DNA from: a bacterium (Candidatus Blackallbacteria) CG13_big_fil_rev_8_21_14_2_50_49_14
GTDB lineage: Bacteria > Cyanobacteriota > Sericytochromatia > UBA7694
Reading direction: 5' to 3'
Length of the DNA stretch: 50,097 nt
Assembly (NCBI GenBank): GCA_002783405.1
Contig: PFGG01000048.1
Location: 1 to 50,097 of the forward strand
The number at the start of each line of letters is the position of its first letter. Positions within the stretch are counted from its first letter, which is position 1. Positions 36,283 to 45,868 of this stretch are shown one piece after another. The position numbers and the translations under genes were made by a program. Below the pieces are notes generated by a model. That model saw nothing but the letters and a program-made list of their open reading frames with translations. It had not been told where the DNA came from and did no database searches.

Positions 36283-37722
36283 TTACGGGTTTTTCAAGCG
36301 CAGGCTGAGAATGGTTTCAATATGGCCTGTTTGAGGGAACAAATCGACAGGTTGAATGGCTTCTACTTGGTAAAGAGGCAGCAGGGTTTCAAGATCGCGG
36401 GCCAAGGCAGCGGGGTTGCAGGAGACATAGATCAAGGCCGGGGCTTGAAGCTGCAAGAGCGTTTTTAAGGCTTTGGGGTGTAAACCTGCTCGTGGAGGGT
36501 CAATAATCACGAGATCGGCGGGATGTTTTTCGATCAACTCAGGCAGGAGATGTTCTACTTTGCCTGCTTGAAAATGGCAGTTTTGAATTTGGTTGCGCGC
36601 TGCATTTTTTTTGGCATCTGCCACAGCCGATTCGATTTCTTCAATGCCAAAGACCTGCTCGGCCTGACCTGATAAAACCATGCCAATGGTGCCGGTTCCA
36701 CTGTAGAGATCGTAAATGGTGCGAGCTTGAACCTGGGCTGCCATTTTTTGGATTTGGGTATAAAGCACTTCTGCAGCTTGGGTATTGGTTTGAAAAAATG
36801 CATAGGGCGAGATCTCAAAATCCAGGCCACAGAGGCTGTCCTGAATCAGGGCTTCTCCTTGCAAAACGGTTACCGGTTGGTAGCCCACGATTTGAGCATC
36901 ACCGGTATGTTCGCTGTGAAGCACGCTGCGGATTTGGGTGCCAGGAAACTCAAAAGACGCTAATTTCTCTAAAAGCAGTGACCAATCGGGGGCATGGCCG
37001 GCGGCGGTATTTAAATGCAGCATCAGATCGCCGCTGCGTACCCCGTGGCGTAAAACCAGATGGCGCCAATAGCCTGTATGAAAGCGGGGGCTGTAGACTT
37101 CTCCCCCCAAAGCGGGTAAAACTTCCCGCACCAGTTGATGCAGTTTGCGCAGTGGTTCAGGCATGAGCTGACAGCTTGTGATATCCACCAGGGTACCGAA
37201 GGAGCCCGGCACGTGAAAACCCAGATAGGAGCCACGTGGAAGTGGTTCTCCCGCTGCCCGGAAGCGCTGGTAGTTTTCGTCTGAGAGGTAGATTTTATCG
37301 CCAAAGCTGAGTTCAAACTTATTGCGATAACCCCAAATCTGAGGGCTGGGCAAGACCGGCTGAATCTGCATTTCTGGGCCGAGCAGGGGGCTTAAGAGCT
37401 GCGTAACAATCTGGTGTTTCCACTCCAGTTGCAAAGCATAGCTGGCAGATTGCCAAATGCAGCCCCCACAACCGGTTCCTGCTTCTGTTGGCGGTTGCCC
37501 AAAATGGGCACAGGCAGGCTTGATTTGATCCGGGCGGGTTTCCAATACTTCCGTCAGTCGGGCTTCTGCCTTTTTCTGTCGGCGTTTGAGAATTCGGGCT
37601 GCTACTTTTTGTCCGGGCTGGGCATAGGGCACCAGCACCTGCCAGTCCTTGTGCTGGGCCAAGCCTTGACCTGCCGGACCCAGACCCTTGATTTCCAGTT
37701 CCAGAATTTCATGTTTTTTCAT
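36283..37722 (-). CDS. 23S rRNA (uracil-C5)-methyltransferase, RlmD/RumA family
   Basis: A 479-residue SAM-dependent enzyme. N-terminal TRAM domain (1-60), iron-sulphur cysteines C71, C85, C88 and C184, SAM-binding DLYSGTGTIG (338-347), IDPPRAGLH (407-415) and catalytic C435 in YVSCNPAAL. It methylates C5 of a uracil in 23S rRNA (or in tRNA, as for TrmA). The first Cys pair is separated by 13 residues instead of the usual 5, a small insertion. It follows rho by 21 bp. Confidence 0.92.
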   Translation of the reverse strand: MKKHEILELEIKGLGPAGQGLAQHKDWQVLVPYAQPGQKVAARILKRRQKKAEARLTEVLETRPDQIKPACAHFGQPPTEAGTGCGGCIWQSASYALQLEWKHQIVTQLLSPLLGPEMQIQPVLPSPQIWGYRNKFELSFGDKIYLSDENYQRFRAAGEPLPRGSYLGFHVPGSFGTLVDITSCQLMPEPLRKLHQLVREVLPALGGEVYSPRFHTGYWRHLVLRHGVRSGDLMLHLNTAAGHAPDWSLLLEKLASFEFPGTQIRSVLHSEHTGDAQIVGYQPVTVLQGEALIQDSLCGLDFEISPYAFFQTNTQAAEVLYTQIQKMAAQVQARTIYDLYSGTGTIGMVLSGQAEQVFGIEEIESAVADAKKNAARNQIQNCHFQAGKVEHLLPELIEKHPADLVIIDPPRAGLHPKALKTLLQLQAPALIYVSCNPAALARDLETLLPLYQVEAIQPVDLFPQTGHIETILSLRLKNP

Positions 37723-37743
37723 GTGAAAACTTGAACGCAGGCT

Positions 37744-39126
<1,383 letters not shown>

Positions 39127-39227
39127 TGGTTTGGATATCTCCGTGAAGACCGGTTTTTCCGGTGGGTTGAATTGAAAACAAGATCTGAAAAGTACTGAAC
39201 AAAACTATAAAAAATAACCAGAAAAAG

Positions 39228-39300
<73 letters not shown>

Positions 39301-39415
39301 ACGATTCAGGAATTAGGGAGATCTGGACTCTGTCAAGATGAGGAGACAGATGCTCGCTTACATGCTGTTCGGCATGAGCTATTCTAAAGTAGAAAACTTT
39401 TGACAGCTATAGAGT

Positions 39416-39444
39416 AGTTTAGTACAGCCCTTAGTGCCTGTCAA
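39416..39444 (-). promoter_or_regulatory. Sigma-70-type promoter upstream of tRNA-Lys
   Basis: On the minus strand, perfect -35 TTGACA (39444-39439), 17-bp spacer, -10 TAAACT (39421-39416). The start would be near 39409, giving a 5' leader of about 110 nt for RNase P to remove. A GC-rich hairpin with CATGC/GCATG arms (39361-39376) lies inside that leader. Confidence 0.6.
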
Positions 39445-39478
39445 GCAAATGGAGCCTGTGCTTAGGCCGTCTGCTTAT

Positions 39479-39835
39479 TTACATACGGGCAATCAGGGTG
39501 CGGGCAAAATAATAAAGAATGAATACGGTTATGCTCATGGCTGCCAGGTTCAGGCCCTGTAATAAGCTTGCCGAAGTCTGTCGGCGTGTGAGTTTGACTA
39601 AGCAGAAGCTGAGTGTGGAGATGGCAAGACTGACCTCAAAGCTGAACAATACTTTTCCATACCAGCCCATGCGCAGACCTGGGGTGGTGAGCACCCCATA
39701 TTCCCAGTGCTGGTCTAAGGGGTAATACCACCACAGGGGAGTGGGAAAGACCTCCGAGAGAAAATAGCTCAGGCAAAAACTGAAGAGGGCCAGACTTCCC
39801 AGTAAAAAATAATTTTCGCGTTGCATTTTAAACAC
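39479..39835 (-). CDS. Small membrane protein of unknown function
   Basis: A 118-residue protein with three predicted membrane helices (about 10-27, 60-80, 93-113) and an aromatic-rich periplasmic loop. Its start overlaps the end of the upstream membrane-protein gene by 8 bp, so the two are co-translated and probably form one complex. No family recognised. Confidence 0.65.
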   Translation of the reverse strand: MFKMQRENYFLLGSLALFSFCLSYFLSEVFPTPLWWYYPLDQHWEYGVLTTPGLRMGWYGKVLFSFEVSLAISTLSFCLVKLTRRQTSASLLQGLNLAAMSITVFILYYFARTLIARM

Positions 39836-40325
39836 TCCGGTAGCTGCTCAGCAAGAGACCACTGATCAGGGCAAACCACACGATCAAAGTCAGGCTCAAA
39901 GAGAGAAAGACGTATACAAACAGAGGGGTGCGATCTTCTTTGGGGTTCAGAATCAGGCTAAACAGAAAAAAGACGATAAACAAAGCCAAGCCAATGCCGG
40001 TCCAGTGTTCCTTGATATCAAAAAGCTGGCTGGCCCAAGGCATGGTTTGATCGAAATAGCGGGCCCTGACATGGTAGCGGTAATTGGGATAGATCAGGGA
40101 ACCCAGACCAAAGCTCAGCAGATAGGCCACGAAAGCGACTTTGACATAGAGCTTTTCCAGCCTGATTTTGGCAAAATGCCCGCCGAGATAGCGCAGCGTA
40201 ATCAAGCAATTATGTGTCATTGAGCCCAAAAGCAGGATCGCCATCAGGGCATGTGCCAGCAAAAGCAGTTTTCCCTGGGGTTGAAGAAAAAGCACGGGTT
40301 GAGCAGTGGCTTGAAGCATAAACAT
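39828..40325 (-). CDS. Membrane protein with conserved His/Arg, unknown function
   Basis: A 165-residue protein if read from the ATG at 40325 (MFMLQATAQP); an open frame continues to 40397 but adds a polar, unlikely leader. Four membrane helices are seen, with His and Arg residues near their ends (THNCLITLRYLGGHF, YRYHVRARYF, KEHWTGIG), as in haem- or quinone-linked membrane proteins. Its partner overlaps downstream and a di-haem lipoprotein is divergent, so a redox role is plausible. Start site uncertain. Confidence 0.6.
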   Translation of the reverse strand: MFMLQATAQPVLFLQPQGKLLLLAHALMAILLLGSMTHNCLITLRYLGGHFAKIRLEKLYVKVAFVAYLLSFGLGSLIYPNYRYHVRARYFDQTMPWASQLFDIKEHWTGIGLALFIVFFLFSLILNPKEDRTPLFVYVFLSLSLTLIVWFALISGLLLSSYRSV

Positions 40326-40457
40326 GCTGGGTATTTTAACTGAAACAGGATCAGAACAGGAAAAGATCCTGGGCGATGAGTTCAAATTCAAGGCCAAAAC
40401 CTCTGTTTTTCTTGCCTAAAATGAAGTCAATAGGGATGTAATCTATGGAGGAACGCA

Positions 40458-41012
40458 ATGAAGTTGAACTATCAAATAGGTTTAACACTTTTTTTATTAT
40501 TGGGTTGTACGCCCTTGAGTCCGGGATCTCTTCTGCGTGCAGAGAATGGCTCTGACTCGGGGAGCGCGACACGTCAGTCCTTTGCTGAGCGAGGTGAGCA
40601 GGGCGAGTCTGAAAATGAAGGGCCGGAGGGAGAAGAGGGGGGCTCAGGCTTTTCCAGCAAGAGCCACAATTCAGGCCAAAATTGTATGAAATGCCATTCT
40701 GCGGGTCAGCCAGCAGGGGAGCACGCTTTTTTTGCCGCAGGTACGGTTTACGATCAAGCGGGCGCAGCGGTTAAAACCGGGGGGAGGATTCAATTGCGAA
40801 CCCAGCCCAATGGCGGGGGAACACTGGTGCTTGAAATGCCAGTGGATGCGACAGGGAATTTTTATACGGCCAAAGCACTGGATTTGAAGCAGGATCTGTA
40901 TCCTTCTGTCAGCAATGGAGCAGGAAAAACTCAGTTTATGAGTTCTCCTTTAAGTTCGGGTCAATGCAATTCCTGTCATGGTGTGACCCAGAGCAAAATC
41001 TGGTCTGAGTGA
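40458..41012 (+). CDS. Di-haem cytochrome c lipoprotein
   Basis: A 184-residue lipoprotein. Signal ends in lipobox LLGC (C17). An acidic, Ser/Gly-rich linker (30-68) is followed by two haem sites, CMKCH (near residue 76) and CNSCH (near 173), separated by a small beta-rich domain (VYDQAGAAVKTGGRIQL). Similar 'CxxCH-beta domain-CxxCH' proteins occur as electron-transfer lipoproteins, but no named family is recognised. GGAGG precedes the ATG. It is divergent from two membrane proteins that may be its partners. Confidence 0.8.
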   Translation: MKLNYQIGLTLFLLLGCTPLSPGSLLRAENGSDSGSATRQSFAERGEQGESENEGPEGEEGGSGFSSKSHNSGQNCMKCHSAGQPAGEHAFFAAGTVYDQAGAAVKTGGRIQLRTQPNGGGTLVLEMPVDATGNFYTAKALDLKQDLYPSVSNGAGKTQFMSSPLSSGQCNSCHGVTQSKIWSE

Positions 41013-41058
41013 GTTACGGGCCAGGCGCGCGCAAGAACCCCTTCGCATTAAATCAGGA

Positions 41059-41081
41059 AGCTCTTCTACTATAATAGAGCT
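41059..41081. promoter_or_regulatory. Dyad AGCTCT-N11-AGAGCT around a TATAAT box
   Basis: Perfect 6-bp arms flank TATAAT (41070-41075), 37 bp upstream of the GNAT gene. The -35 is poor, so this may be an activator-dependent or repressed promoter. Confidence 0.35.
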
Positions 41082-41111
41082 ATTTCAAGAAGGGCTCTTG
41101 CCGTTGAAACC

Positions 41112-42218
41112 ATGAGGCTGGAAAATGCATCTTTGTATCTAGACCGAGCTTCAAGTGCTGACAATACAGGCCTTTTGGCACTGGTAGCTGAAGCGCCTGT
41201 TGTCACACCCGCTTTTAGCTATATTTTGGATCGTGCGCCCGATTATTTTGCTTTTTCACGCTTTCAGGGCGAGAAAACCCAGATTCAAGTGGCGCATTCG
41301 TCTGAAAAAGAGGTTCTGGGAACCATTTCTGTGGTGCATGATCGGGTATGGTTGCGCGGCCAACCTCAGCCGGTGGCCTATACTGCTGATTTGCGGGTTT
41401 CTCAGCGGGCCCGTGGTTTGGGGTTGGGGGATCGTTTGATGCAGAACGCTATGGCTTTGGCCCGTGGTGCTTCAGATCAACCGGTTTTTACCGTGGTCAT
41501 GAAAGACAATCCTGTGGGGCTGAAAATGAATGCCAATCTGGCCCGCGATGGCATTGCTGAAATGCGCAAAGTGGCTGAGATTCGGCTTTATTTTTTTCTG
41601 GCTTTGCCGTGCTTGAAAGCGCCAGGTGCCTACCAGAGCCACCCAGCCCAGGTCTCTGACCTGCGTGAAATGCACGCGCTGTGGGTTCGGGTCAAACGAG
41701 GCCAGAACTTGGCTCGGGCTTGGAGTTATGACGATTGGCTGGCTTGGATTCAGGCGGTTCCAGAGCTCGAGATCTCAGATTATTTATTGGCCCGTAATCA
41801 GGCAGGGGAACTCTGTGGCTTTTTTGCGGTCTGGAATCAGCAGGCTTTGCGCAGGATTCGCCTGACTCAATCTGGTTTTGCCTTGCGCAGTCTGCGGACG
41901 GTTTGGAATACCTTTCACGGTGTTTGGGGACTGCCGCTTTTGCCGGGGGCAGGCCAGATTTTGCCCGTATGTCAGGTTCTCAATCTCTGTGTTGCGCCCG
42001 AGCATCGCCGGGCTTTGTCGGTGCTGCTTTCTTCTGCTTTGGCGGGTTTGCGCAAACAAGATGCGCTTTTATTGGGAATGGCATTGGATCTGCAGGACCC
42101 CTTGAATCATGAGCTAAAACATTTTATTGCATCGACTTCTGATCTATATTTATTGAGTAACGCAGATTTCGGTGCGGCCCGGCCCGGATTGTTTCATCTT
42201 GAAATTGGATGGGGTTAA
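41112..42218 (+). CDS. GNAT-family N-acetyltransferase
   Basis: A 368-residue protein. Residues about 20-170 are a GNAT domain, with the acetyl-CoA site in LRVSQRARGLGLGDRLMQNAM. The second half (190-365) looks like a degenerate second GNAT-like domain (VLNLCVAPEHRRALSVLLSSAL). Substrate unknown. It is followed 4 bp later by the COQ4-like gene. The ribosome-binding site is weak. Confidence 0.8.
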   Translation: MRLENASLYLDRASSADNTGLLALVAEAPVVTPAFSYILDRAPDYFAFSRFQGEKTQIQVAHSSEKEVLGTISVVHDRVWLRGQPQPVAYTADLRVSQRARGLGLGDRLMQNAMALARGASDQPVFTVVMKDNPVGLKMNANLARDGIAEMRKVAEIRLYFFLALPCLKAPGAYQSHPAQVSDLREMHALWVRVKRGQNLARAWSYDDWLAWIQAVPELEISDYLLARNQAGELCGFFAVWNQQALRRIRLTQSGFALRSLRTVWNTFHGVWGLPLLPGAGQILPVCQVLNLCVAPEHRRALSVLLSSALAGLRKQDALLLGMALDLQDPLNHELKHFIASTSDLYLLSNADFGAARPGLFHLEIGWG

Positions 42219-42222
42219 ATGA

Positions 42223-42990
42223 ATGAGCAATGCATTTTTAAAACAGGTCTATTTTAAGCCACAGGCTGGACAAATTCCTGAACTGGAAGAAGGGCTTCAG
42301 AAAGCATTTGTTCAATTTCAGCGCAAAGGCCGCTTGGGGCTGGATATCGTTCTTTTGCTGCTGCGCTTTTCAAAATTGATTCTCAACCCCCATGATATTT
42401 CACCGATTTTTAAGGGGGGCAGTTTTCGCAACCATCTGAGTTTTCAGGTGGCGCTTGAGTCCTTATATGCCGATCCGGCCTGTGCAGAACTGATGCGCAC
42501 CCGTTATCTTGCGCCCGCCCCCTTTGACTTGGATGAATTGCTGCGCTTGCCTGAACAGAGTTTGGGCCATGTCTACGCACGCCATATGCGTGAAAATCAT
42601 TTGGATGTGGTTTTTTATCCCCCTTTGGAAGATACCCAGGATGATGACATCGCCTATTTGCGCAAACGGGCCCGCCAGACCCACGATATTCACCATGTGG
42701 TTTTGGGGTTTCCTGCCATTGATACGGGGGAAATGGCCATTTCAGCTTTTTATCTTTCACAGAACAATATCCCGCTTTCGGCTCTTTTGATTGGCTTTGG
42801 TTTTCTCTACGCAATTCTGCGCGAGCCACGTAGGATTGAAGAATTGATGAACGCGATCTTTCTGGGCTGGAGCCGGGGCAAAGAATGTCCTGTGTTTTTG
42901 GGACTGAAGTGGGAAGATTATTTTGAGCGCCCGATTGACGAGGTGCGACGTGAACTGCATTTGCCCGCACAACCGGAATGGCGTGTTTAA
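42223..42990 (+). CDS. COQ4-like protein
   Basis: A 255-residue soluble protein. The centre holds LPEQSLGHVYARHM and the zinc-type motif THDIHHVVLGF...GEMA (from about residue 153), the HD-x2-H-x(11)-E pattern of the COQ4 family. In eukaryotes COQ4 is needed for ubiquinone synthesis, where it binds zinc; bacterial homologues are little known. No quinone-synthesis gene is adjacent. It starts 4 bp after the GNAT gene. Confidence 0.8.
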   Translation: MSNAFLKQVYFKPQAGQIPELEEGLQKAFVQFQRKGRLGLDIVLLLLRFSKLILNPHDISPIFKGGSFRNHLSFQVALESLYADPACAELMRTRYLAPAPFDLDELLRLPEQSLGHVYARHMRENHLDVVFYPPLEDTQDDDIAYLRKRARQTHDIHHVVLGFPAIDTGEMAISAFYLSQNNIPLSALLIGFGFLYAILREPRRIEELMNAIFLGWSRGKECPVFLGLKWEDYFERPIDEVRRELHLPAQPEWRV

Positions 42991-43066
42991 ACCTTGAGAA
43001 TGTGCATGGGTTACGGCTTTTTTAGCGGGTTTGCGCTATGCTGTCGTAAAACAGTGTCTGTCCAGG

Positions 43067-43072
43067 TATAAT
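43067..43072 (+). promoter_or_regulatory. -10 box TATAAT immediately before the J-domain gene
   Basis: A perfect TATAAT ends 6 bp before the ATG at 43079, so transcription from it would start about at the A of the ATG. The -35 at 17 bp (TCGTAA) is poor. Confidence 0.35.
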
Positions 43073-43078
43073 CAGAGC

Positions 43079-43642
43079 ATGTCGCGTCGTAGCATTAAAA
43101 CACTTCCTACTGGGCCTGTTGCCAAAGATCATGTGCGCACCTTTGTGCGTCATCATGGCCGCCGTTTGCCGGATCATTTGCGTCACCGGCTCGAAATGCA
43201 TTCCCGTGCTTTGTCTCTGCACCTGACCCCAGAATTGCAATTGCAGGAATTGCAGGATTTACTTGAGCAATTTGCCGATGAAGAAAAATACCTCAGCCCT
43301 GAACTGCGCACCCAGTTTGAAACCCTTTCTGAAAGCAACCGCCGAGTTTTTGTGCGTGAACTGAAGCTGCTTGCAGAAATGAAACCCACAGAACGCGAAG
43401 CCTATCTGGCTTCGATGGAAACCTTCCGTCACACCGAGTTGGGTTTGGCAGACTGTACGCCCGCGATGCGCCAGGCCTTGCAGATTTTAGGCTTGAATCA
43501 TCCCTGCAGTTTGAAAGAGATCAAACAGGCTTACCGAGTACAGGCCAAAAAACTGCATCCCGATCAAGGCGGCCATCATGATCGCTTTTTGCGTTTGCAA
43601 CAGGCCTATCTTACTGCGCTTAAAGCGCATCGTTTAATTTGA
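43079..43642 (+). CDS. J-domain protein
   Basis: A 187-residue protein read from the ATG at 43079; a TTG 48 bp upstream is an alternative. The C-terminal 55 residues are a compact J-domain with the HPD triad in KKLHPDQGGHHDRF, preceded by an SLKEIKQAYR helix. HPD stimulates Hsp70 ATPase. The N-terminal 120 residues are basic, then helical and Glu/Leu-rich, with no match known. It may recruit DnaK to a particular client. The stop abuts the GTG of the RidA-like gene. Confidence 0.82.
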   Translation: MSRRSIKTLPTGPVAKDHVRTFVRHHGRRLPDHLRHRLEMHSRALSLHLTPELQLQELQDLLEQFADEEKYLSPELRTQFETLSESNRRVFVRELKLLAEMKPTEREAYLASMETFRHTELGLADCTPAMRQALQILGLNHPCSLKEIKQAYRVQAKKLHPDQGGHHDRFLRLQQAYLTALKAHRLI

Positions 43643-44026
43643 GTGCAGCGCATTTCCAGTGGTTCGGTCTTTGAGTCTGAAATAGGCTATTCTCGGGCTG
43701 TAATCGTCGGTGATTTGATCTTCGTCTCAGGCACCACGGGGTATGATTATGCAACCCATTCGATTGCTGCAGATCCCTTAGAACAAGCGGAGCAGGCCTT
43801 TCAAAATATTGAAAAAACACTGGCTCAGGCTGGAGCTTGTTTTGCAGATATTCTCAGCGTGCGCTATATTTTTACTGATCGTCAGGATTTTGAGCGCTGT
43901 AAGCCTGTTTTGAAAAAATATCTCGGGGAGGTCAAGCCTGCGGCAACGCTCTTGATCGCTGGGCTTTTAGATCCGCAGATGAAATTAGAAATTGAAGTGA
44001 TCGCAAGAAAATCCCCTCCAGCTTGA
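43643..44026 (+). CDS. RidA/YjgF-family protein lacking the usual arginine
   Basis: A 127-residue protein of the Rid family, which includes enamine/imine deaminases. GDLIFVSGTTGYD, AFQNIEKTLAQAGACFADIL and LEIEVIA are typical. At the position of the catalytic Arg of RidA (PTRS in E. coli) it reads PAAT, as in several other Rid subfamilies, so RidA-type deaminase activity is doubtful. The start is GTG at 43643, directly after the J-domain stop. Confidence 0.88.
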   Translation: MQRISSGSVFESEIGYSRAVIVGDLIFVSGTTGYDYATHSIAADPLEQAEQAFQNIEKTLAQAGACFADILSVRYIFTDRQDFERCKPVLKKYLGEVKPAATLLIAGLLDPQMKLEIEVIARKSPPA

Positions 44027-44073
44027 AGGGCTTGCTTTCATGATTTGAAATCAAGAAGCGAGCGTATCCCAAA

Positions 44074-45081
44074 ATGACTAAACCTCTTCACGAAATTGCC
44101 GAAATTGCCGTAATTGGCGCTGGCGGAGCAGGCATGATGGCCTATCTGCGAGCCATTCTCAACTGCAATCAAGCCGTACTTTTTCAGGGCAATGCTGAAA
44201 CCCGTCGTAAAGGGCGTGCCACTTGGGTGGCAGAGGTGGATAATATTCCTGGAATGCATGGCATGAAAAACCCGATCACGACGACGGCCCGAGGCACCTT
44301 AAAGTGGATTGAATCTCAACCTCAACTGGCTGCCTGTGGAACTGTGATCAATGGCATGGTGACCCGGATTGTGCCGCAGGATTCTGTTTTTTGCTTGCAC
44401 TATGAGCTGAAAGGAATTGAGCACACCCTCCTGGCCCGTTATGTGGTGCTGGCGACGGGGGTGATGGATATTCAGCCTGAAATTGGCGGTTCGATCCTAC
44501 CGATTTTGCCCTTCGCCAATCAAGGCCATGTTTTGTACTGTATTCGCTGTGATGGACACCGCACCTTGGGTAAACAGCTTTCGGTCATTTCCCATCAGGA
44601 GAAGGGAGTGTATATTGCAGCCATGATGCATGAGCGCTATGGACATGAGCAGATCAAGCTATTCACCCATGGTGCAGAGCCGATTTTTTCTGAAGAAGCC
44701 TGGCGAATCGTCAAAGCCTATGGCATGGAGGTCTATTCAGAGGTCATTCACGCAATTCTGGGCGATCCCAAAACCGGCTTAGAGGGATTTGTGCTGGCTG
44801 ATGGAACCTCTGTTGCCACTACCTGTGCTTTGGTGGCCCTGGGCAGTCTGGTCTACAATCGACTATTGGCCGATTTGGGAGCCGAGCTTGAAAGCGATGG
44901 CCGGATCCATACCTCGGCCAAATTTGAATCGTCTGTCTCCGGTATCTTTGCAGTGGGAGATCTGGTCGCCGGCACGAAGATGCAGCTTTATACGGCTTGG
45001 GAAGAAGCCGTGATTGCGATTGAAGAGATCGACAGCCGTTTGCGCAGAGAAAAGCGGCTTGCCAAATTAAAGGGAAGCTGA
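44074..45081 (+). CDS. Thioredoxin-reductase-like FAD protein without an NADPH motif
   Basis: A 335-residue flavoprotein. FAD-binding GAGGAG (15-20), LATG (126-129) and the C-terminal GIFAVGDLVAG are intact, and the redox pair is C156-IR-C159 in CIRCDG, as in thioredoxin reductase. However, the NADPH-binding GxGxxA that should follow is replaced by SVISHQEKG (170-178). Reductases of this kind, such as ferredoxin-dependent flavin thioredoxin reductase and the deep-branching cyanobacterial form, lack NADPH binding, so ferredoxin or another donor is likely. Electron donor and acceptor are unproven. Confidence 0.85.
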   Translation: MTKPLHEIAEIAVIGAGGAGMMAYLRAILNCNQAVLFQGNAETRRKGRATWVAEVDNIPGMHGMKNPITTTARGTLKWIESQPQLAACGTVINGMVTRIVPQDSVFCLHYELKGIEHTLLARYVVLATGVMDIQPEIGGSILPILPFANQGHVLYCIRCDGHRTLGKQLSVISHQEKGVYIAAMMHERYGHEQIKLFTHGAEPIFSEEAWRIVKAYGMEVYSEVIHAILGDPKTGLEGFVLADGTSVATTCALVALGSLVYNRLLADLGAELESDGRIHTSAKFESSVSGIFAVGDLVAGTKMQLYTAWEEAVIAIEEIDSRLRREKRLAKLKGS

Positions 45082-45118
45082 TCTTTGCGAGATTCTTTTA
45101 CAAATGCTACCGTTTTTG

Positions 45119-45141
45119 GATCAGGATCTGGTATCCTGATC
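45119..45141. repeat. 9-bp inverted repeat GATCAGGAT-CTGGT-ATCCTGATC
   Basis: Perfect stem with a 5-nt loop, 38 bp after the FAD-oxidoreductase stop. No T-run follows, so it is either a weak transcript-end hairpin or a binding site. Confidence 0.5.
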
Positions 45142-45325
45142 TGAAACTTCATTCCAGATATTCTGTTTTGTTGCTTGGACAGTGCCTGGAGAATCTGCTT
45201 GAAGATCCTCATACATGAAGATCTCATCGAAGAATTTCCAGAAAGTGTCCAAATACGTAGAAAACTACGGTGGAATTACGTCTCTGAAGCGCCGATCGAA
45301 AGCGCCAAGATTTCTGTGTTTCCTT

Positions 45326-45354
45326 TTGACGAAAAAGAAAATCTGTGTTATAGT
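45326..45354 (+). promoter_or_regulatory. Sigma-70 promoter of rpmB-rpmG
   Basis: -35 TTGACG (45326-45331), 17-bp spacer, -10 TATAGT (45349-45354). This is the best consensus promoter in the window and starts a leader of about 35 nt. Confidence 0.85.
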
Positions 45355-45395
45355 TTTAACTTCAAATTAATGAATTTTTAAAGGAACGATGCATC

Positions 45396-45635
45396 ATGAG
45401 AGCGTGTGACATTTCCGGCAAAAGATATAACAATGCCAACCGAGTCAGCCACTCCAACCGGAAGACCAAGCATCGTCAGCAAGCCAACCTGCAGTGGAAA
45501 CGTTTCTGGATTCCTGAAGAAAAGCGCTGGGTGCGCCTGCGTGTTTCTACCAAGGTCATGAAAACCATTACCAAATATGGTTTGCTGTCCACGATTCGCC
45601 GGTATGGGGCTGATTCTGCCCTGGTCCAGAAATAA
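45396..45635 (+). CDS. rpmB: 50S ribosomal protein L28
   Basis: A 79-residue basic protein. MRACDISGKRYNNANRVSHS and KRFWIPEEKRWVRLRVSTK are typical for L28, a late-assembly protein of the large subunit. Start ATG at 45396, AAAGGAACG upstream. rpmG follows 40 bp later, a common pairing. Confidence 0.96.
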   Translation: MRACDISGKRYNNANRVSHSNRKTKHRQQANLQWKRFWIPEEKRWVRLRVSTKVMKTITKYGLLSTIRRYGADSALVQK

Positions 45636-45675
45636 ACAGGCATAACGCCCAAACCTACTGAAAGGAAAGCAGATC

Positions 45676-45837
45676 ATGGCCAAAGCAGCGGCACGATTAC
45701 AGATTAAACTGAAAAGTTCTGAGAGCCACTTTTGTTATTACACCATGAAGAACAAGCGCAATACTCCTGATCGTCTTGAACTCAAAAAGTACGATCCCGT
45801 AGTGCGTCGCCATGTAAACTTCAAAGAAGAAAAATAG
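45676..45837 (+). CDS. rpmG: 50S ribosomal protein L33
   Basis: A 53-residue basic protein, short enough to be missed by length filters. It starts [20 protein letters not shown] and ends VNFKEEK, with [20 protein letters not shown] in between, as in L33. Only one Cys is present, so it is the zinc-free form. AAAGGAAAG precedes the ATG. It is co-transcribed with rpmB and followed by a terminator. Confidence 0.96.
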   Translation: MAKAAARLQIKLKSSESHFCYYTMKNKRNTPDRLELKKYDPVVRRHVNFKEEK

Positions 45838-45868
45838 TTTTTGGGCGTTTTGTCCAATTCCATGTTTT

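Larger units (their letters stand above)
45082..45395. other. Intergenic region with hairpin and rpmB promoter, 314 bp
   Basis: Contains a strong 9-bp hairpin (45119-45141) and the rpmB promoter (45326-45354). An open frame from 45175 to 45381 covers the promoter and is not credible as a gene. The remaining sequence shows no clear signal. Confidence 0.7.

Noticed and set aside
39331-39336. Second TTGACA box nearer to tRNA-Lys
   Set aside because: The only -10-like match (TAATTC) is 15 bp away and poor; the promoter at 39416-39444 is better.
45175-45381. 68-residue open frame upstream of rpmB
   Set aside because: It runs across the consensus rpmB promoter, has no ribosome-binding site and its product looks like no protein family.
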